Below, piece after piece: positions 11,218 to 22,791 of a stretch of DNA of 64,000 nucleotides. Within the stretch, counting starts at the first letter, position 1, and the number at the start of each line of letters is the position of its first letter. The notes under the pieces were generated by a model that saw only the letters and a program-made list of their open reading frames with translations, had not been told where the DNA came from and searched no databases. Origin of the DNA: Agroathelia rolfsii (lineage: Eukaryota > Basidiomycota > Agaricomycetes > Amylocorticiales > Amylocorticiaceae); contig JABRWF010000003.1 of the NCBI GenBank assembly GCA_018343915.1, forward strand, positions 2,232,001 through 2,296,000, in the 5' to 3' direction. A program made the translations under genes and the position numbers.

Positions 11218-12306
11218 ATGCAGACTTTTGATGTACAGCTACCTGCACCCGAAAATGCTGACTACCTTCGGGGAGGAAAAAAAAGCCTGATATCTCTACT
11301 GCCTAATCCAAACGAGGAGAATCTTCAGCTCTGGTTACTCGAGACACCATTCCCTCTAGACGACCGTAATCGTTGGCAGGCACTGAGGCCCACCAATTGC
11401 AAACACTGGCAAGTATCGACTCTTTCATCCTTTAAGGCTTTATAACGCTCTTTCATGAGGCATTTGTAGGCGCAGCCTGGACCCATCGCCCCATAGCACA
11501 ACCTCTCTCAAGAGCTCCTGCATTACATTATCATCCTACAGACATACGCCAATAGGATGCTGTGAATGCTGTCGCGCGACATTTAGCTGCATTTATAGTC
11601 GCAGTTGTTCGACTTAAAGACCATTATGATAAATTGATTCCACAGTCCCTGCCGCTGAAGAACGGTCGACCTGAAGTGATTCTATATCCTACCAACTTTA
11701 CGTCGAAGGGGACAATACGCAAATTTCACTATACCAAACGGTACAACAGCGGAAGACTTCTATACTTCGGAAAGCTAGAAGGTTCAACAGAACATATTTG
11801 TATCAAATTTGTTCGCACGTATTCCAAGAACCTGCATGAAATTTGTTCGGATGAAACATGCACCTGGGCTTAGAGGGTTTGAACAGATTCCAGGAGAGTG
11901 GACCATGATCGTCATGGATGCGATTGCCCCCACATACATACGCCTCTGCGATGCTTTGGGAGAGACTGAGGGGATCTTGATTGAAACCAAGCGCACGCTC
12001 TTCTAAGGGATAGAACGCATACTATCTTCCATCCATTCCCGAGGCTACGTGCATGGTGATTTTCGAGACACGAACATTATGGTCAAACACCCCCCGGACA
12101 AGTGCAAGCATGAATTCATGATCATTGATTTCGACTGGGCGAGGAAAGCTGGCAAGGCTCGATACACTGCAAACGTGTATCATGGATCAACTCTATGGTG
12201 GCTGGAGAACGCCAGGGATCACAATCTCTTCCAGGCCGACGATAACATGGAGATGCTTGGACACATGCGGCGTGTATACATGCCAGATGAAGATCAAATT
12301 TTCTAG
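11218..12306 (+). pseudogene. Decayed FunK1-like protein kinase
   Basis: Pieces of a kinase-like protein of the type expanded in Agaricomycetes. The first exon (11218-11412; LETPFPLDDRNRWQALRP) joins across intron 11413-11555 to a region with KGTIRKFHYTKR and HICIKFVRTYSKNLHE. Near 11855 the frame slips by one base into LRGFEQIPGEWTMIVMDAI. A TAA at about 12004-12006 then interrupts the frame before the catalytic part YVHGDFRDTNIMV and MIIDFDWARKAGKARY. The HGDFRDTN loop and DFD motif are those of fungal FunK1-type kinases. One frameshift and one in-frame stop make this a pseudogene, unless two unusual introns remove both lesions. Confidence 0.65.
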
Positions 12307-12803
12307 ATTCATGTACGAATCTTGGACATTTGAACAGACACTGGCAAGGTCTAATACGTAGATACTTGTCTCATTTTTTACTGAGTCTCACTTTTTAAAT
12401 TAAAAAATAAAAATAAAAAGTATACAAAGAGAACTCTGCGGAAGCAGTTATGCTATTAATTGCTGGCCGTGCCAGGCCCCGAGGCCTGAGCTTTCCGATT
12501 TGTCTGAGTCGCAGCAGCTCTTTCGACTGCTCCATCCACACGGCCATTGTGGTCACCACAAGACTCGCCAACGACAACGGCAACTCCCACTCTTTGAAGC
12601 AACTTGCTGGTTCATTTGCTTGCTACATCCTACTCTCGGACAGCTTTTTCCCAATACGCACACATACCTAATAGGCTAATACTACCACTTGCTCGGACCA
12701 TCAACTCTGATTTCCTTTGGACGATATTCTCCTGATTTTCTTGTCTCTTGCAAGCGCACGCACAATATATATTTTTCGACCAAAAAAGTACTAGTCCTTA
12801 GAC
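12307..12803. promoter_or_regulatory. Upstream region of the Uds1 gene
   Basis: About 500 bp with no supported exon. It should hold the promoter and 5' leader of the Uds1 gene. A TATATATTTTT stretch lies just upstream of the start codon (about 12766-12776). Confidence 0.35.
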
Positions 12804-15788
12804 ATGAACATGAACGGTGTGCGAAGATTCCTAGGCGGAGGCGGTGGGAGTGGATCCGCTGCCAGCTCCGCCCCAGGCAGCCCGAGCACCTCACCGCCCA
12901 AATCCTCTACGATCGTGCAGCCGCTTGTGATATCGTCCGGCAGGCCTATCTGGCCGCCCTCCGCTTCCTCTTCACGGCCATCGAGCCCGGCCCAGTCCTC
13001 TTCCCCCGGTGGAGAATCTCCACTACAGAGCCCCGTAGTGAAGAACGTCACACCCGCCTTGTTCCTGCGCAAGGATAAGAAGCCTTCGCTACCATCTGCT
13101 GGTGCTGCTGTTGCCATGTCTTCTTATGGCGGTGGTGTTGGTGGTGCGCCGCTCAATGGTAATAATGGAACCCATTCTCGATCGGGATCGGCAGACAACG
13201 AGCCTGGGAAAAGAGCTAGTAGAGCAGCAGGTTTATCATCTCCCCGCAAGCCCGTACCGGCATATGATTTTGATGTTACCTATTCGCCCCCATCGTCCTC
13301 TTCGGCACCAGTGCCACCGCCATTACCCCCGAAAAGATCTTCTGGATTGATCAACACCAAGGACGAGCTGCTCATCAGTTTGCTCAGTAGTGAGGCCATG
13401 GTCGACAGTAGGGAGTACGAAGTTCTCAGTTCTGAAGAGGTTGATGAGCTTAAACGGGTGAATGTCTCTGTTTATCTTTTATTCCTGTAATTCATTCTTA
13501 ACGCCTCCATCTCAACCGGATACTATCGTCATTCATACAAATAATGTAACAGGAGCATCAACTCCTCCACACACGCCTCGATGCTCTCGAGAAAAAACTC
13601 AAACTCGAGACTAAGATCCGCGACGCGGCCGTGTCCCTCGCCAAAGTAAACGCCTCCAATAAACGGCTCTCCAAACAATCCGACGAGCAAGTCGACGTCG
13701 CAAACCGGCGCGTGGATACGGCACAAAAGGAGTTCTGGCGCATCTCCACGCGGTACCATGATGTCCAACGCCGCCTGCTCGAGCACCGCTCGGGTGTGCT
13801 CAGTCTATCACTCCGCACGGCAGAGCAGAAACTCAATCCCAGCACGAACGATGGGAATAGCGGTATGACCGAAGAATCCGGATACAGTACACCTAACCGT
13901 AGCTCTGCATCGGTGGTTGCCGCCTTTCCAAGCCCAGGGAGATCGTCAGTGACCAGCGCATCGGCTGCCTCAGCCACATCCATCTCCTCATCGCGCTTCG
14001 ACGGCGCTCACTTCTTCGCGGGGCACGAGCAGGCCATCGTACCGCGCTTGCCCCGCCAGCCGGGCGACTTTGCCGCGCTGGAGGAAAAGTTGCGCGCGGC
14101 GACGGACGCGCTGGCGGCGGCCAACCGGCGGCAGGCCGAGACGGCGCGCGAGCTGTCGATCGTCCGGCTGGAGAAGGAGGAAATGCAGACGACGATGGGG
14201 ACTGAGCTGCAGAGCGCCGAGGACACGATCGCGGCACTGGAGAAGGAGCTGCCGCGGTTTGAAGGGCTCGATGTGCAGGTGCAGGAGTTGTTGGAGGAAA
14301 AGGAACAGTGGGCACGCGAGCGAGAGGGGAAGGATAGGGAGATTGATACGCTTGAGAAGAGGTTGATGGTGCTTGAGGAGCAGAGTGGCGTCTCGGCTGG
14401 GTTGGAAGGGCAGTATACGGAGCAACTAAAGCAGAATAGGTTGGAGGTGGAGCGTAAGGAGCAGGAGCTGAAGGATGTTAGGGTGCAGTGGGAAAGGGAC
14501 AAGGAGGAGCATGCAGCTGTTAGTGATGCGCTACGTGCATTGGCGGCGACACATGACATTACGGCTGATGATCTGCGTGGGTTGGTGGATGGACTGGAGA
14601 GACATCTTAATGGGCTTTCTGTAAGGATGGATGGTTATACGAGGGCGCAGCAAGAGTGGGATACCACACGCAGGAAGCTGCAGGATGACGTTCAGCAAGG
14701 CTTTGACAAGCGCGAGGGTCTCTTCAGGGAACTCGAAGATGCACGCACGGAAATCAGGTCCCTTCAAGATCGCCTAAGAGTACATATCTTGTCATCTTAT
14801 ACCCATCTGATCTATGCTAATCTACTGCGTGTGCGCACAGGACTCTATCTCGGCCTCATCACGACCCATTCCCCAGATCCACATTCCCGAAACCATGGAC
14901 ATTGCCGCCGTCGTCTCCGTACTCCAGCCTCTCTGGATGCAACTCCCCTCCCCCGAAGCCCGAGCCGCCAAACTCGCCACTAGCGCGCGCAGAGGCCAGG
15001 GCCACCTATGTAATGGCACATCTCCCGCAAGCAGCCCCTCGACCCCCAAGATGGGCGGCAGTGTCTCCATATCTGATATGGACGTCCGCTCACTTCGGCC
15101 CCTCTACGACGGCTCCGTGAACCCATCCTCGCCGAGCCCGCAGGCGTCGACGTTCACACTCGAGAATTTTGTGGAACGCGTGCAGGCGCTCGTGACGGAC
15201 GACCGCTTGCTGATCGAGCGCCTGATCCGGTTTGCACAGGCGCACGAACTATTGAAGCGCAACGCCGAGCGCGCGAGCAAGTTCGCAGCGGAGAGCAGTG
15301 CAGGTCTGGAGACATACCAGAAGCAGGTGCGGTCGCTCGACGAGCGCAACGCGGCACTGGTAAAGCAACAAATGGCGTTGAGGGGTGAGATTCAGGATCT
15401 GCAGAGCATGCTGGACCGTGTCGAGGCGGAGAAGCGTGAGATGGAGGCGCACGCGGCTGAGCAGGCGGAGACGTGCCAGCAGTTGACGGAGGCGAATAAT
15501 GCGCTTAGTGCGCAGACGCTCTCGTTGGCGGCCGAGGCGGCAACTGCGCCCGAGCAAGGACGTCGTGTGCGACAGCTCGAGATGCAGATAGTGGAGCTCA
15601 AGACACAGCTGGTGACATGCCAGGCCGATCTGGAGACGACGCGCAAGGAGCTTCAGCAAACGCGCGATGAGAGCGTGGCAATGCGCCAGATGGAGCAGAC
15701 GCAGCAATCTGCCATGCTCGAGGAACTGAATGCGATGCAGAATGAGAACAGCAATCTACGTGCGCAGTTGAGGGCGGTGAAGAAGTGA
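12804..15788 (+). CDS. Uds1 family protein (up-regulated during septation), long coiled coil
   Basis: The N-terminus (MNMNGVRRFLGGGGGSGS...) is a Gly/Ser/Pro-rich disordered region of about 190 residues. The Uds1 domain follows: NTKDELLISLLSSEAMVDSR and EYEVLSSEEVDELKR. An intron of about 100 bp (from about 13458) separates it from EHQLLHTRLDALEKKLKL, which continues into ETKIRDAAVSLAKVNASNKR. The rest (to KK-stop at 15788) is heptad-rich coiled coil with many E/K/Q/L runs, broken by a Ser-rich linker (13860-14000) and a second intron near 14780-14840. Family members are linked to cell division and septation in fungi; the exact role here is inferred from the domain only. High G+C at third codon positions supports coding. 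Confidence 0.85.
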
Positions 15789-15925
15789 GAGTGCTTGCTT
15801 TACCAGGGGTTTGAGATGAGGATTTGTATTTAGTATACCTTTTTTACGACTTAATTATACCTTGTTTTCAGTGAGGGACTCGAATTACCACAGGTGATAT
15901 TATGCAGGCTTGCTTCTTTTTCAAC

Positions 15926-15998
15926 GCCCGCGTTGTCTAATGGTTATGACGTCAGACTTCTAATCTGGAGGTTGCGGGTTCGAGTCCCGCCGTGGGTT
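15926..15998 (+). tRNA. tRNA-Arg (anticodon TCT)
   Basis: The cloverleaf can be folded by eye. Acceptor arms are GCCCGCG (15926-15932) and CGTGGGT (15991-15997), the anticodon stem TCAGA/TCTGG surrounds loop CTTCTAA (anticodon TCT), and the T arm GCGGG-TTCGAGT-CCCGC lies at 15974-15990. There is no intron. A run of five T follows at 16009-16013, as expected for RNA polymerase III termination. Confidence 0.9.
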
Positions 15999-16008
15999 GA
16001 AAAAATTG

Positions 16009-16038
16009 TTTTTGTCCGCCAATGGCGGATTAGACAAA
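16009..16038 (+). terminator. Pol III T-run and adjoining hairpin downstream of tRNA-Arg
   Basis: TTTTT at 16009-16013 is the likely tRNA terminator. It overlaps an inverted repeat (TTTGTC and CCGCCA against TGGCGG and GACAAA, with a four-base bulge on one side) spanning 16011-16038. The hairpin is plain in the sequence; any function is unknown. Confidence 0.5.
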
Positions 16039-16830
16039 TGCAGCATTATAGGTTTAATATATCCACGCGCTTAATAAATACTGGTGCCTGAAAAACTACT
16101 TTGACTAGTACCTTTTCAGTACTAATCAGATCATGAGACTGGTTTATTATATTAAGTTTGGTGTTTATATATCCTGATGGAGTGTAAGACTCTCATACCG
16201 TAACCAGCATCCAAAAATAAACATGTTTGAAACATAAGCCCGAGCTTTGAGCCCCTTGCCCGAAGCCGGGGAGTCGTGCCTGAATTATAAAAGCATTAAC
16301 TCCAAGAAAGTGCTGTCATACCAAAGTGTATGACGTGTGGAGTTTCTACCAGATAATGGAAAATTCTAAATGATTATCAGGATCTTGCTATAAGTGCTGG
16401 CGTCTAGTCTGTGCACGTAATATATATCCAAGTTCTTCATCGCAATATAGTACTCCGAATAGATCACGTCCAATTTCGCAAGATAGGTAGTGTCCAACTT
16501 GAGCGCTTTCCCCAATTCTATCCTGGTCAGTCCACAGAGCACTGGCGTCGTTCCATTGTGATGACATCATCATGAGCATCATAGGCACTGTTGATGATAA
16601 AATTTGTCATAACTGTCGACTCGTGTGATGGCATCAACTTCCAAGTAGTATATTAGACTATACTAACCTACAAGAATGGGAGCTACACATTCATACGCGT
16701 CCTAATAGATCCCATTTCAATTTATATCACATCCTTGACAAACACGGTGTAGTTTATGAGACATCCGTCTTCGAGTGCAAATGACCAAAATCAGGGACTC
16801 AGAATCCTCATTGGATGGGTTTATGTGGTG
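16039..16830. other. Intergenic region, no gene seen
   Basis: A+T-rich sequence between the tRNA gene and the first DUF302-like remnant. Short open frames on both strands lack support. Confidence 0.45.
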
Positions 16831-17377
16831 CATCGTACGACACATTGCAAGTGAACATGTGATGTATACGACGCCCAAATCAATAAAAGAGGTGAGGAAA
16901 GCTGTCTATGAAACGGTCGCGCCGCTGCTAAGCCAATGGACGACGTAGTCGCAAAAGCGGAGACGGTTACAGTGTTCAAGCATATCTGGACGAGATGGTC
17001 AAGAATGCAGAGAGGCCCAAATGAGTTCTTTTTACTCGACAAGAAGGATCGCCTACAATGAGTCGTGATAAGGAGACGCAGAAACCAGCCTTTTTCAGAT
17101 GCTTGTCAATTGCAAATTTCGTTTGTTCAAGTCCAATGCATCCCGGGCAGACAAGTTTACTATATACAACCCAGCTGCAGCAGATTATCGCCTACAACAT
17201 TGAGGCAGTGCTAAACGCCCCTTGGAACTTTTGCTCGTCGAACGATGGGGCAAGGGCACGGAAGTTATGTTTGATCTGTCCAGTACTACGATGGTAACGG
17301 AACTTGGTATTGGGGGGCTAGATGAGCAAGCGGCCAAGTTGCGGGGCAAATGTAAGAGGCTAGCCGAATTTTGGTGA
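16831..17377 (+). pseudogene. DUF302-like gene remnant (copy 1 of the cluster)
   Basis: Similar along its length to the intact copies at 18329 and 21023. Pieces corresponding to VYTTPKSI...VRKAVYETVAP, to the FRLFKSNASRADKFTIYNPA region, to EAVLNAPWNF and to the terminal KLRGKCKRLAEFW-stop can be read, but only by moving between frames. Several one- or two-base shifts and a damaged exon junction around 17040-17130 mean that no continuous product is possible. Confidence 0.65.
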
Positions 17378-18328
17378 TGATAAACATAATAATGGTTGCG
17401 CTATAGAGACGCCTTAGTTGTCAGCTATGGCTCGCATCATATAATGGGCAAATGCTGATTTGAATATCAGAACGGAAGAACCAAACTTTCGGGTTTGTGT
17501 CATTCCAAATTACCATCAAGATACTCCATTGCTCTGAGCCGAATTGGAGCCCAGAATTATGCGAGTGCTCACAAGGTTTCTGGTGAAATAGGGTTAGAAG
17601 GGATGTATAACATGCTTAGAAAGATGTAATCCATATAATGGTATACTCTAGAAAGTGCGAATGCGTGAGCAGAAAAAATAAGGAGAAGAAGCATGTATCT
17701 ACGTCGGTAATGACGCAAGTAGATAGCAAGGACCAATCGATCGGAAATAGAAAGTGCCGGGACGATAGATGCATCATGATCGTGCCAGTCACGTATATAC
17801 TGTCTACTATTAAGTAATAGTAGCTCAAATTATGCGCTACCAGATATACTTCAATTTTTTTCTTTATATTCAAGTTCATCTTGGATATTGACGGCGAGCA
17901 TTGATTCATGTCAGAGGATACATTAAAAGTGGTACTCAATTCTGCGAATATAAGGTAGGTGGTTTAATACTTCACCGAATCCTGCCCGAGTCTGACTCAG
18001 TCCAAACCGTAGAACATCGACATGATCTTGGTCACGATATCCACCTGCAAAACTTTCCTCACTGATATTATTAGGTTTTGACATCTTGTCATTGTCAGAG
18101 TCATTAGCACTGAGTATACTAGTACACTTGATTATTTCCATATGACCAGTATGTCGGCCCGCGACATTACGCCGTTCCAGCCCATTATTACCTATATCTT
18201 CTAGCGATTTATAAGCCCGTGCTTGCGAAGACGAGGAACACCCCCTCGTACGCGCACCCTATATCTGCCCCCTTCACCTTATTTTCACCGGCTTCCTTTG
18301 AAAAGAAAAACGCAGATATTTGGCAAAT
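17378..18328. other. Gene-poor spacer in the DUF302 cluster
   Basis: A+T-rich. Minus-strand open frames at 17616-17939 and 17923-18141 have no motif or codon bias and are probably chance. The end of the stretch should contain the promoter of the next DUF302-like gene. Confidence 0.4.
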
Positions 18329-18993
18329 ATGTGTGTTGGACAACTTCGTTTACTAGACCATCCCCTTCTGAGCCCAGATCTAATCTGGCCCTTTGAACCC
18401 TCACCGAGTGAGCTTCCATCTTATATAGCACGACGCTTCGAAGATGCGCGTGCGGTATACACAACATCCAAATCGTACGACGACGTAATGAAGGCCGTTT
18501 ATGAGACGGTCGCACCGTTCCCCGGGGTAATGAGAGATGTGATTGCACAAACAAAGACTGCTTCAGGTTATCAATCATATATTGAGGAGATTTCCAAGAA
18601 CGCAAAAAGACCAAGCGGGCTAATCATCTTTTGTGAGCTGCTGTACAGCGATTGGTGTGTAGGCAAAAGATGCGGAGGATTTTTTTTTTCTCAACGCCCA
18701 TCTATGATGGCAGGTTTCAGATGTTCACACCTAATGCACCCCGGTCGTACAAGTTCATCATAGGCAACCTACTTCTGCTAAAGGAAATCATTGTCCATAG
18801 CACGGAGGCAGCACTATACGCCCCTTGGAGCTTTTTGCTCATCGAGCGCCAGGATAAAGGCACAGAAATCATTTTTGATCTGCCCACAGCTATGATAAGG
18901 TCGCGGTCGGATTTGTGTGATACCAAGCGGCTGGATGAGGAGGTGATCAAGCTGGAGGACATATTTAAGAAGCTAGTCGAGTCTTGGTTGTAG
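18329..18993 (+). CDS. DUF302-like protein (copy 2, apparently intact)
   Basis: Two exons. Exon 1 starts at ATG 18329 (MCVGQLRLLDHPLLSPDLIW) and holds ARAVYTTSKSYDDVMKAVYE and TVAPFPGVMRDVIAQTKTAS. It ends in GATTG before a GTGTGT donor near 18652. Exon 2 begins after GGCAG near 18712 and completes the Trp codon: W-FQMFTPNAPRSYKFIIGNL, then EAALYAPWSFLLIERQDKG and TEIIFDLPTAM, ending ...FKKLVESWL. Length is about 200 residues. The paired pattern (TTSKS...D.V.KA, then F.IGN, APW.FLLIE, T...YDLP) resembles the DUF302 fold seen in fungal and bacterial proteins of unknown function. No signal peptide or membrane segment is seen. Confidence 0.7.
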
Positions 18994-21022
18994 CATCAAT
19001 GTATTAGAGAAAAGTGATTAATAAACCCATGCAGCCATGCGATTAATCAAGCTCGATCAAGCGGCTTTTCAATCAAAATTTTGTGCCAGTAGGTGACGGA
19101 CGTACGGTAGTAGTGCACAGATATTATTTAGACTTGATTATAAGTGTGCACGACATCGACGCGATGAGTGCTATTAGGCGGAATTTGAAAGATGTGGAGT
19201 GCCAAGGGCCTCACGAGGCCAGATCCCAACTAAGGCCGCCTGTTCCTGTTCAAATCGCCTCATACGCGCGTTGAGACCACTTGATAAACCTGGAATGTCA
19301 TCCTGAAACTCGAGATCTAGCTATTCGAAGAGTTCATCTTTGTCTTCAACTTGACTCAACTCCGAGTCCTGTTCAAGTTGCCGCAAATTCAAGGAAAGTG
19401 CCTTCCAATTTTGGACTATAGCATCCAACACCAGCACAGCTGACTGGCCATAGAAATATGATTTCCTAGTTAGATTGTACCGAGAGCGCAGCTAAACTTA
19501 TGAGACCACTCTAGCTTTCAAACAATATGGAACTATCAGGGGCTAAGTACAGCAGCCGACACCCATATGTCAATTGATCTTTCATCTTTTTTATCTGCCT
19601 CATAGACCTTCGCTAATGGCCCACGTCTGATGCACCATATGATATTGGTCCCTGATGCAAATCATCTCAGTAGGTACTGATGCATACTTGGGGTTACTCA
19701 CATATGCCACTTTTCCGTAATGTTGTTTTAGGATATCAGAATCTCCGGACCGACACCCCCCTTTACTTCGAGGAACTTGCATCATTATTTCTTGAGAGGT
19801 CTGAAAATAGCTCTGCACTTACTTGGCTTGCAAATCCACTTCAAACCTTCTTTTCCCCTGGGGATGACGGAGTACTGCCGGCGAGTGAAAACGAAAGAGA
19901 GACCGTCCATCCTCACTACCTAATTAAAATGACAAACAAAAATCTACCCCGTATACGAGCTCTACAGATTTGAGCCACTTCATAGAATATTTCATCCATA
20001 TTCCATAGGCTAAATACATCTGCGTCATGTCTCTGTGAGATGAACCTTGAAGGGCATTATGACGTGTGTTCCCTGCCCGCTACCATCCTTTGTGGATATC
20101 TACCGAAGGTCATCGAAACTTCAGGGCGTCAAAATTGAACCTGAATTTATGCTACATCTGACGAGTCTACGACATCTTAAAACCCTATTTAAGGTTATAC
20201 GCACGGATTTGCGATACATAATACATTTCATCTCCAAAAATATGTGCCCTGAAGAACTTGGTCCCATCGATCTGCTTCCATCTTCTGAGTTAGATTTATT
20301 TATTATATGAACATCTCGCACTTTTGTACATAGGAACTTACATTGGTCCATGGCCGTCGTACGATGAATCCGATCTACCCATGTATTATACGACTGACAA
20401 AGATTGATGAAGCTCAAACCTCTACAGTGGTTAGACACGTTAGGTAGTGGGAACTTTTTGCACGCCACCACCAAATATATGTTAGACTGTGAAAGTCGAG
20501 AATCGAGATGATTACGTCCGTGAGCACCTCTCCATCATCCCCATACTTTATTGATTGCAATTGATTACAAGTAACTCGCTAATTTAAGGCATTGTAAAGG
20601 CTGGCCGGTCTGACTTGCCATAGATTCCAACTGCCATTGGTGGCTACCGCATGAACTTGATCCTCAGCCAATCGTCTTAATCCCTCCGCTCATGACGTCC
20701 CTCCCCAGAAGGGCCAAATCCCCCCCCCCTAGTGATATCAATTCCAGACTCTTCCCAAAATAATGCTGGCATCAATATAAACGTTTCGCGCTGATCGTAC
20801 ATAGGAACTTATATCGACCCGTGGCCGTCGCACGATGACATCATGACTCGAATTTCCATTAGTTTATTAGGACATGCCTGACAGACGAGAGTGAGTGCAT
20901 CCAAGACCTTCCTCCCTTTTATTTTTCATCCCTACCAGCCTTGCAGGCGGCCTATAAAACCTTTATAACATGTGCGTCGGACAACTTGGCTTACGAGATA
21001 ACGACATTCTAAAGATGAACAT
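18994..21022. other. Spacer in the DUF302 cluster with degraded sequence and a duplicated segment
   Basis: No intact gene. Stretches at about 19680-19973 and 20047-20310 give open frames with leucine-rich wording (HLTSLRHLKTL), perhaps scraps of an F-box/LRR-type gene, but I cannot support this firmly. A short segment is present twice (20325-20367 and 20795-20837). From 20970 an ATG opens an 18-codon frame matching the N-terminus of the sister gene (MCVGQL), which then stops at the next gene's start. Confidence 0.35.
20325..20837 (+). repeat. Short direct repeat pair (about 43 bp, 20325-20367 and 20795-20837)
   Basis: The two segments share CGTACATAGGAACTTA-type and TGGCCGTCG.ACGATGA blocks with a few substitutions, about 470 bp apart. 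They look like the edges of an old segmental duplication linked to the DUF302-like copies. Confidence 0.5.
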
Positions 21023-21634
21023 ATGATCAGGCCTTTCGAACCAGCACCTAAAGAATTTACCCAGTACACTGTGCGGCGCTATGAAGGTGCACGCGCGGTA
21101 TACACGACATCCAAATCAATCGATGATGTAATCAAGGCGGTTCATGAAACCGTTGCACCGTTCCCCGCTCCGATGAAAGACGTGATCGCGCAAACGCAGA
21201 CGGGCACGGCGTTCCAGTCGCATCTTGAAGATGCCGTGAAAAAGACGAAAAGCCCGAGTGGGATGTTTCTCTTTTCTGATATGCCCCACGGCGAGTGGTG
21301 AGTCAGGAATTGCTAGTGGGAGGGACATAGATAGCCGTGATTCTGAACGTTTATCAACAATAGGTTTCATTTGTTCAAGCCCGATGCGCCTCGGGCGCAC
21401 AAGTTCATTATAGGCAACCCGGTTGTACTAAAGCAGATGGTCATGTATGACATGGAGGCAGCCCTGCACGCTCCCTGGAACTTTATGCTTATCGAGCGGC
21501 AAGACAAGGGCACTGAGATCGTGTATGATCTGCCTACTGCTGCGATGCAGTCGGAGTCGGGTGGTGAACGACTACAGGAGGAGGCGGCCAAGTTGGAAGA
21601 TACTTTTAGGAGGCTAGTCGAGTCGTGGCTGTAA
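21023..21634 (+). CDS. DUF302-like protein (copy 3, apparently intact but N-terminally altered)
   Basis: Two exons, 21023-21297 and 21364-21634, with a 66-bp intron carrying a GTGAGT donor and splitting the Trp codon exactly as in copy 2. The product reads MIRPFEPAPKEFTQYTVRRY, then ARAVYTTSKSIDDVIKAVHE, then W-FHLFKPDAPRAHKFIIGNP, EAALHAPWNFMLIERQDKG and TEIVYDLPTAA, ending FRRLVESWL. Compared with copy 2, the first 18 codons (from ATG 20970) are out of frame, and that frame ends in a TGA overlapping this ATG (ATGA at 21023-21026). The core domain is complete. Function unknown. Confidence 0.7.
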
Positions 21635-22791
21635 TGATGATTCGAGTCAAATGAAACGAGCGTCGGAATCTGCCTATGGGAAACTACCCGTGAGCAAGGA
21701 GAAGGGTTACCAGAAATATGAATATTCAACTTAATGTTCAATACATGTACTCTTATTGATTACTAGTAACGTAGTTTTTGATTGATTCGATCCTTTACAA
21801 CTTGACTATGATTACTATCATGACAATTATCTGACATGTATTAATAGTAATTCAATATAGGCTGCAGTACCATACGAAGTAGGGGGTAGTGATTTTTTGC
21901 ACGCCAGTATTACAATAGTAGGTCAGTTGAGACAGATGGTATAATACTTGCGCGAACATCTCGTTTCCGCCTCTACCGGTTTTTGTGTCAATGGTTGTAT
22001 GTATCCCGCCGCTCAAATCATCACATAGGCCAGCTCACATATATGCTAAATCTCAACCGTCTGTGGCGCGCTTAATTTTAGACTAACTTCATACCTGCGT
22101 CGTTCATCTTGATCCCTCCACGCACCACGTTCATCCCCAGGAAGCATCGATCCCCTAAAAGCATGACGGCTGCTGAAGCCCATGAACCCAGTGGTCTCTC
22201 CAATGGCCCTTGGACTGTCAAAGTTCATTGCATCAAGAAGTGCAACTTGGAGGTTGATTTAGTTCGTCCTATCACAGGCACTGGTCGTGATCCCATGGTC
22301 GTTACTGGATGGAACTATACCGAGCACGGAGAGAGACAGGGTAGGGTGAGATGAGAGCCCCTGGGATAGAGAGATTAAGCATAGGCAAGAGGAAGAATGG
22401 CTGGCTGAAATGGGGTATTAAGGCCGTGTAAATGATATTGACATCAATACATGTAGCCGTTTCGAGTGGGCAGATCTTTGACTCTCATTTTTGCAAACTT
22501 AACGCCATGGTCAAGATAGACATGTGGTATCTTTTGATCCTTTTATTTATACAGAGTGGTGCAGAGCTGCAGGAAGCTCTGCAAACGAGCATGCCTCCCA
22601 CCCCCAAACCAAGCCGCCGCCGTCGAAAATGCCCAGCTGTATCCGACCCCGGCTTATTGGCCGACAACGGCAAATTTCATCACATAATTGATGGCCCAGA
22701 AGACGAAATTCGGAGCAGACGCCCGAAAAACATGCATATTGGATAGTTTGATTTATGAGAATACTTGCCTTTCAAACAATAACTTAAGTCA
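21635..22791. other. Spacer in the DUF302 cluster
   Basis: No recognised gene. A small plus-strand frame at about 22163-22354 (MTAAEAHEPSGLSNGPW...) and another at 22432-22746 have no known motif. A TTTTTGCACGCCA block near 21894 resembles one near 20456, again suggesting old duplication between DUF302 units. Confidence 0.35.

Noticed and set aside
14008..14559. Minus-strand Ser/Cys-rich frame of 183 codons opposite Uds1
   Set aside because: It mirrors the Glu/Lys/Leu coiled-coil codons of the sense strand; no independent support.
17616..18141. Minus-strand frames rich in hydrophobic residues
   Set aside because: Their hydrophobic look follows from A+T-rich sequence; no start context, introns or paralogues support them.
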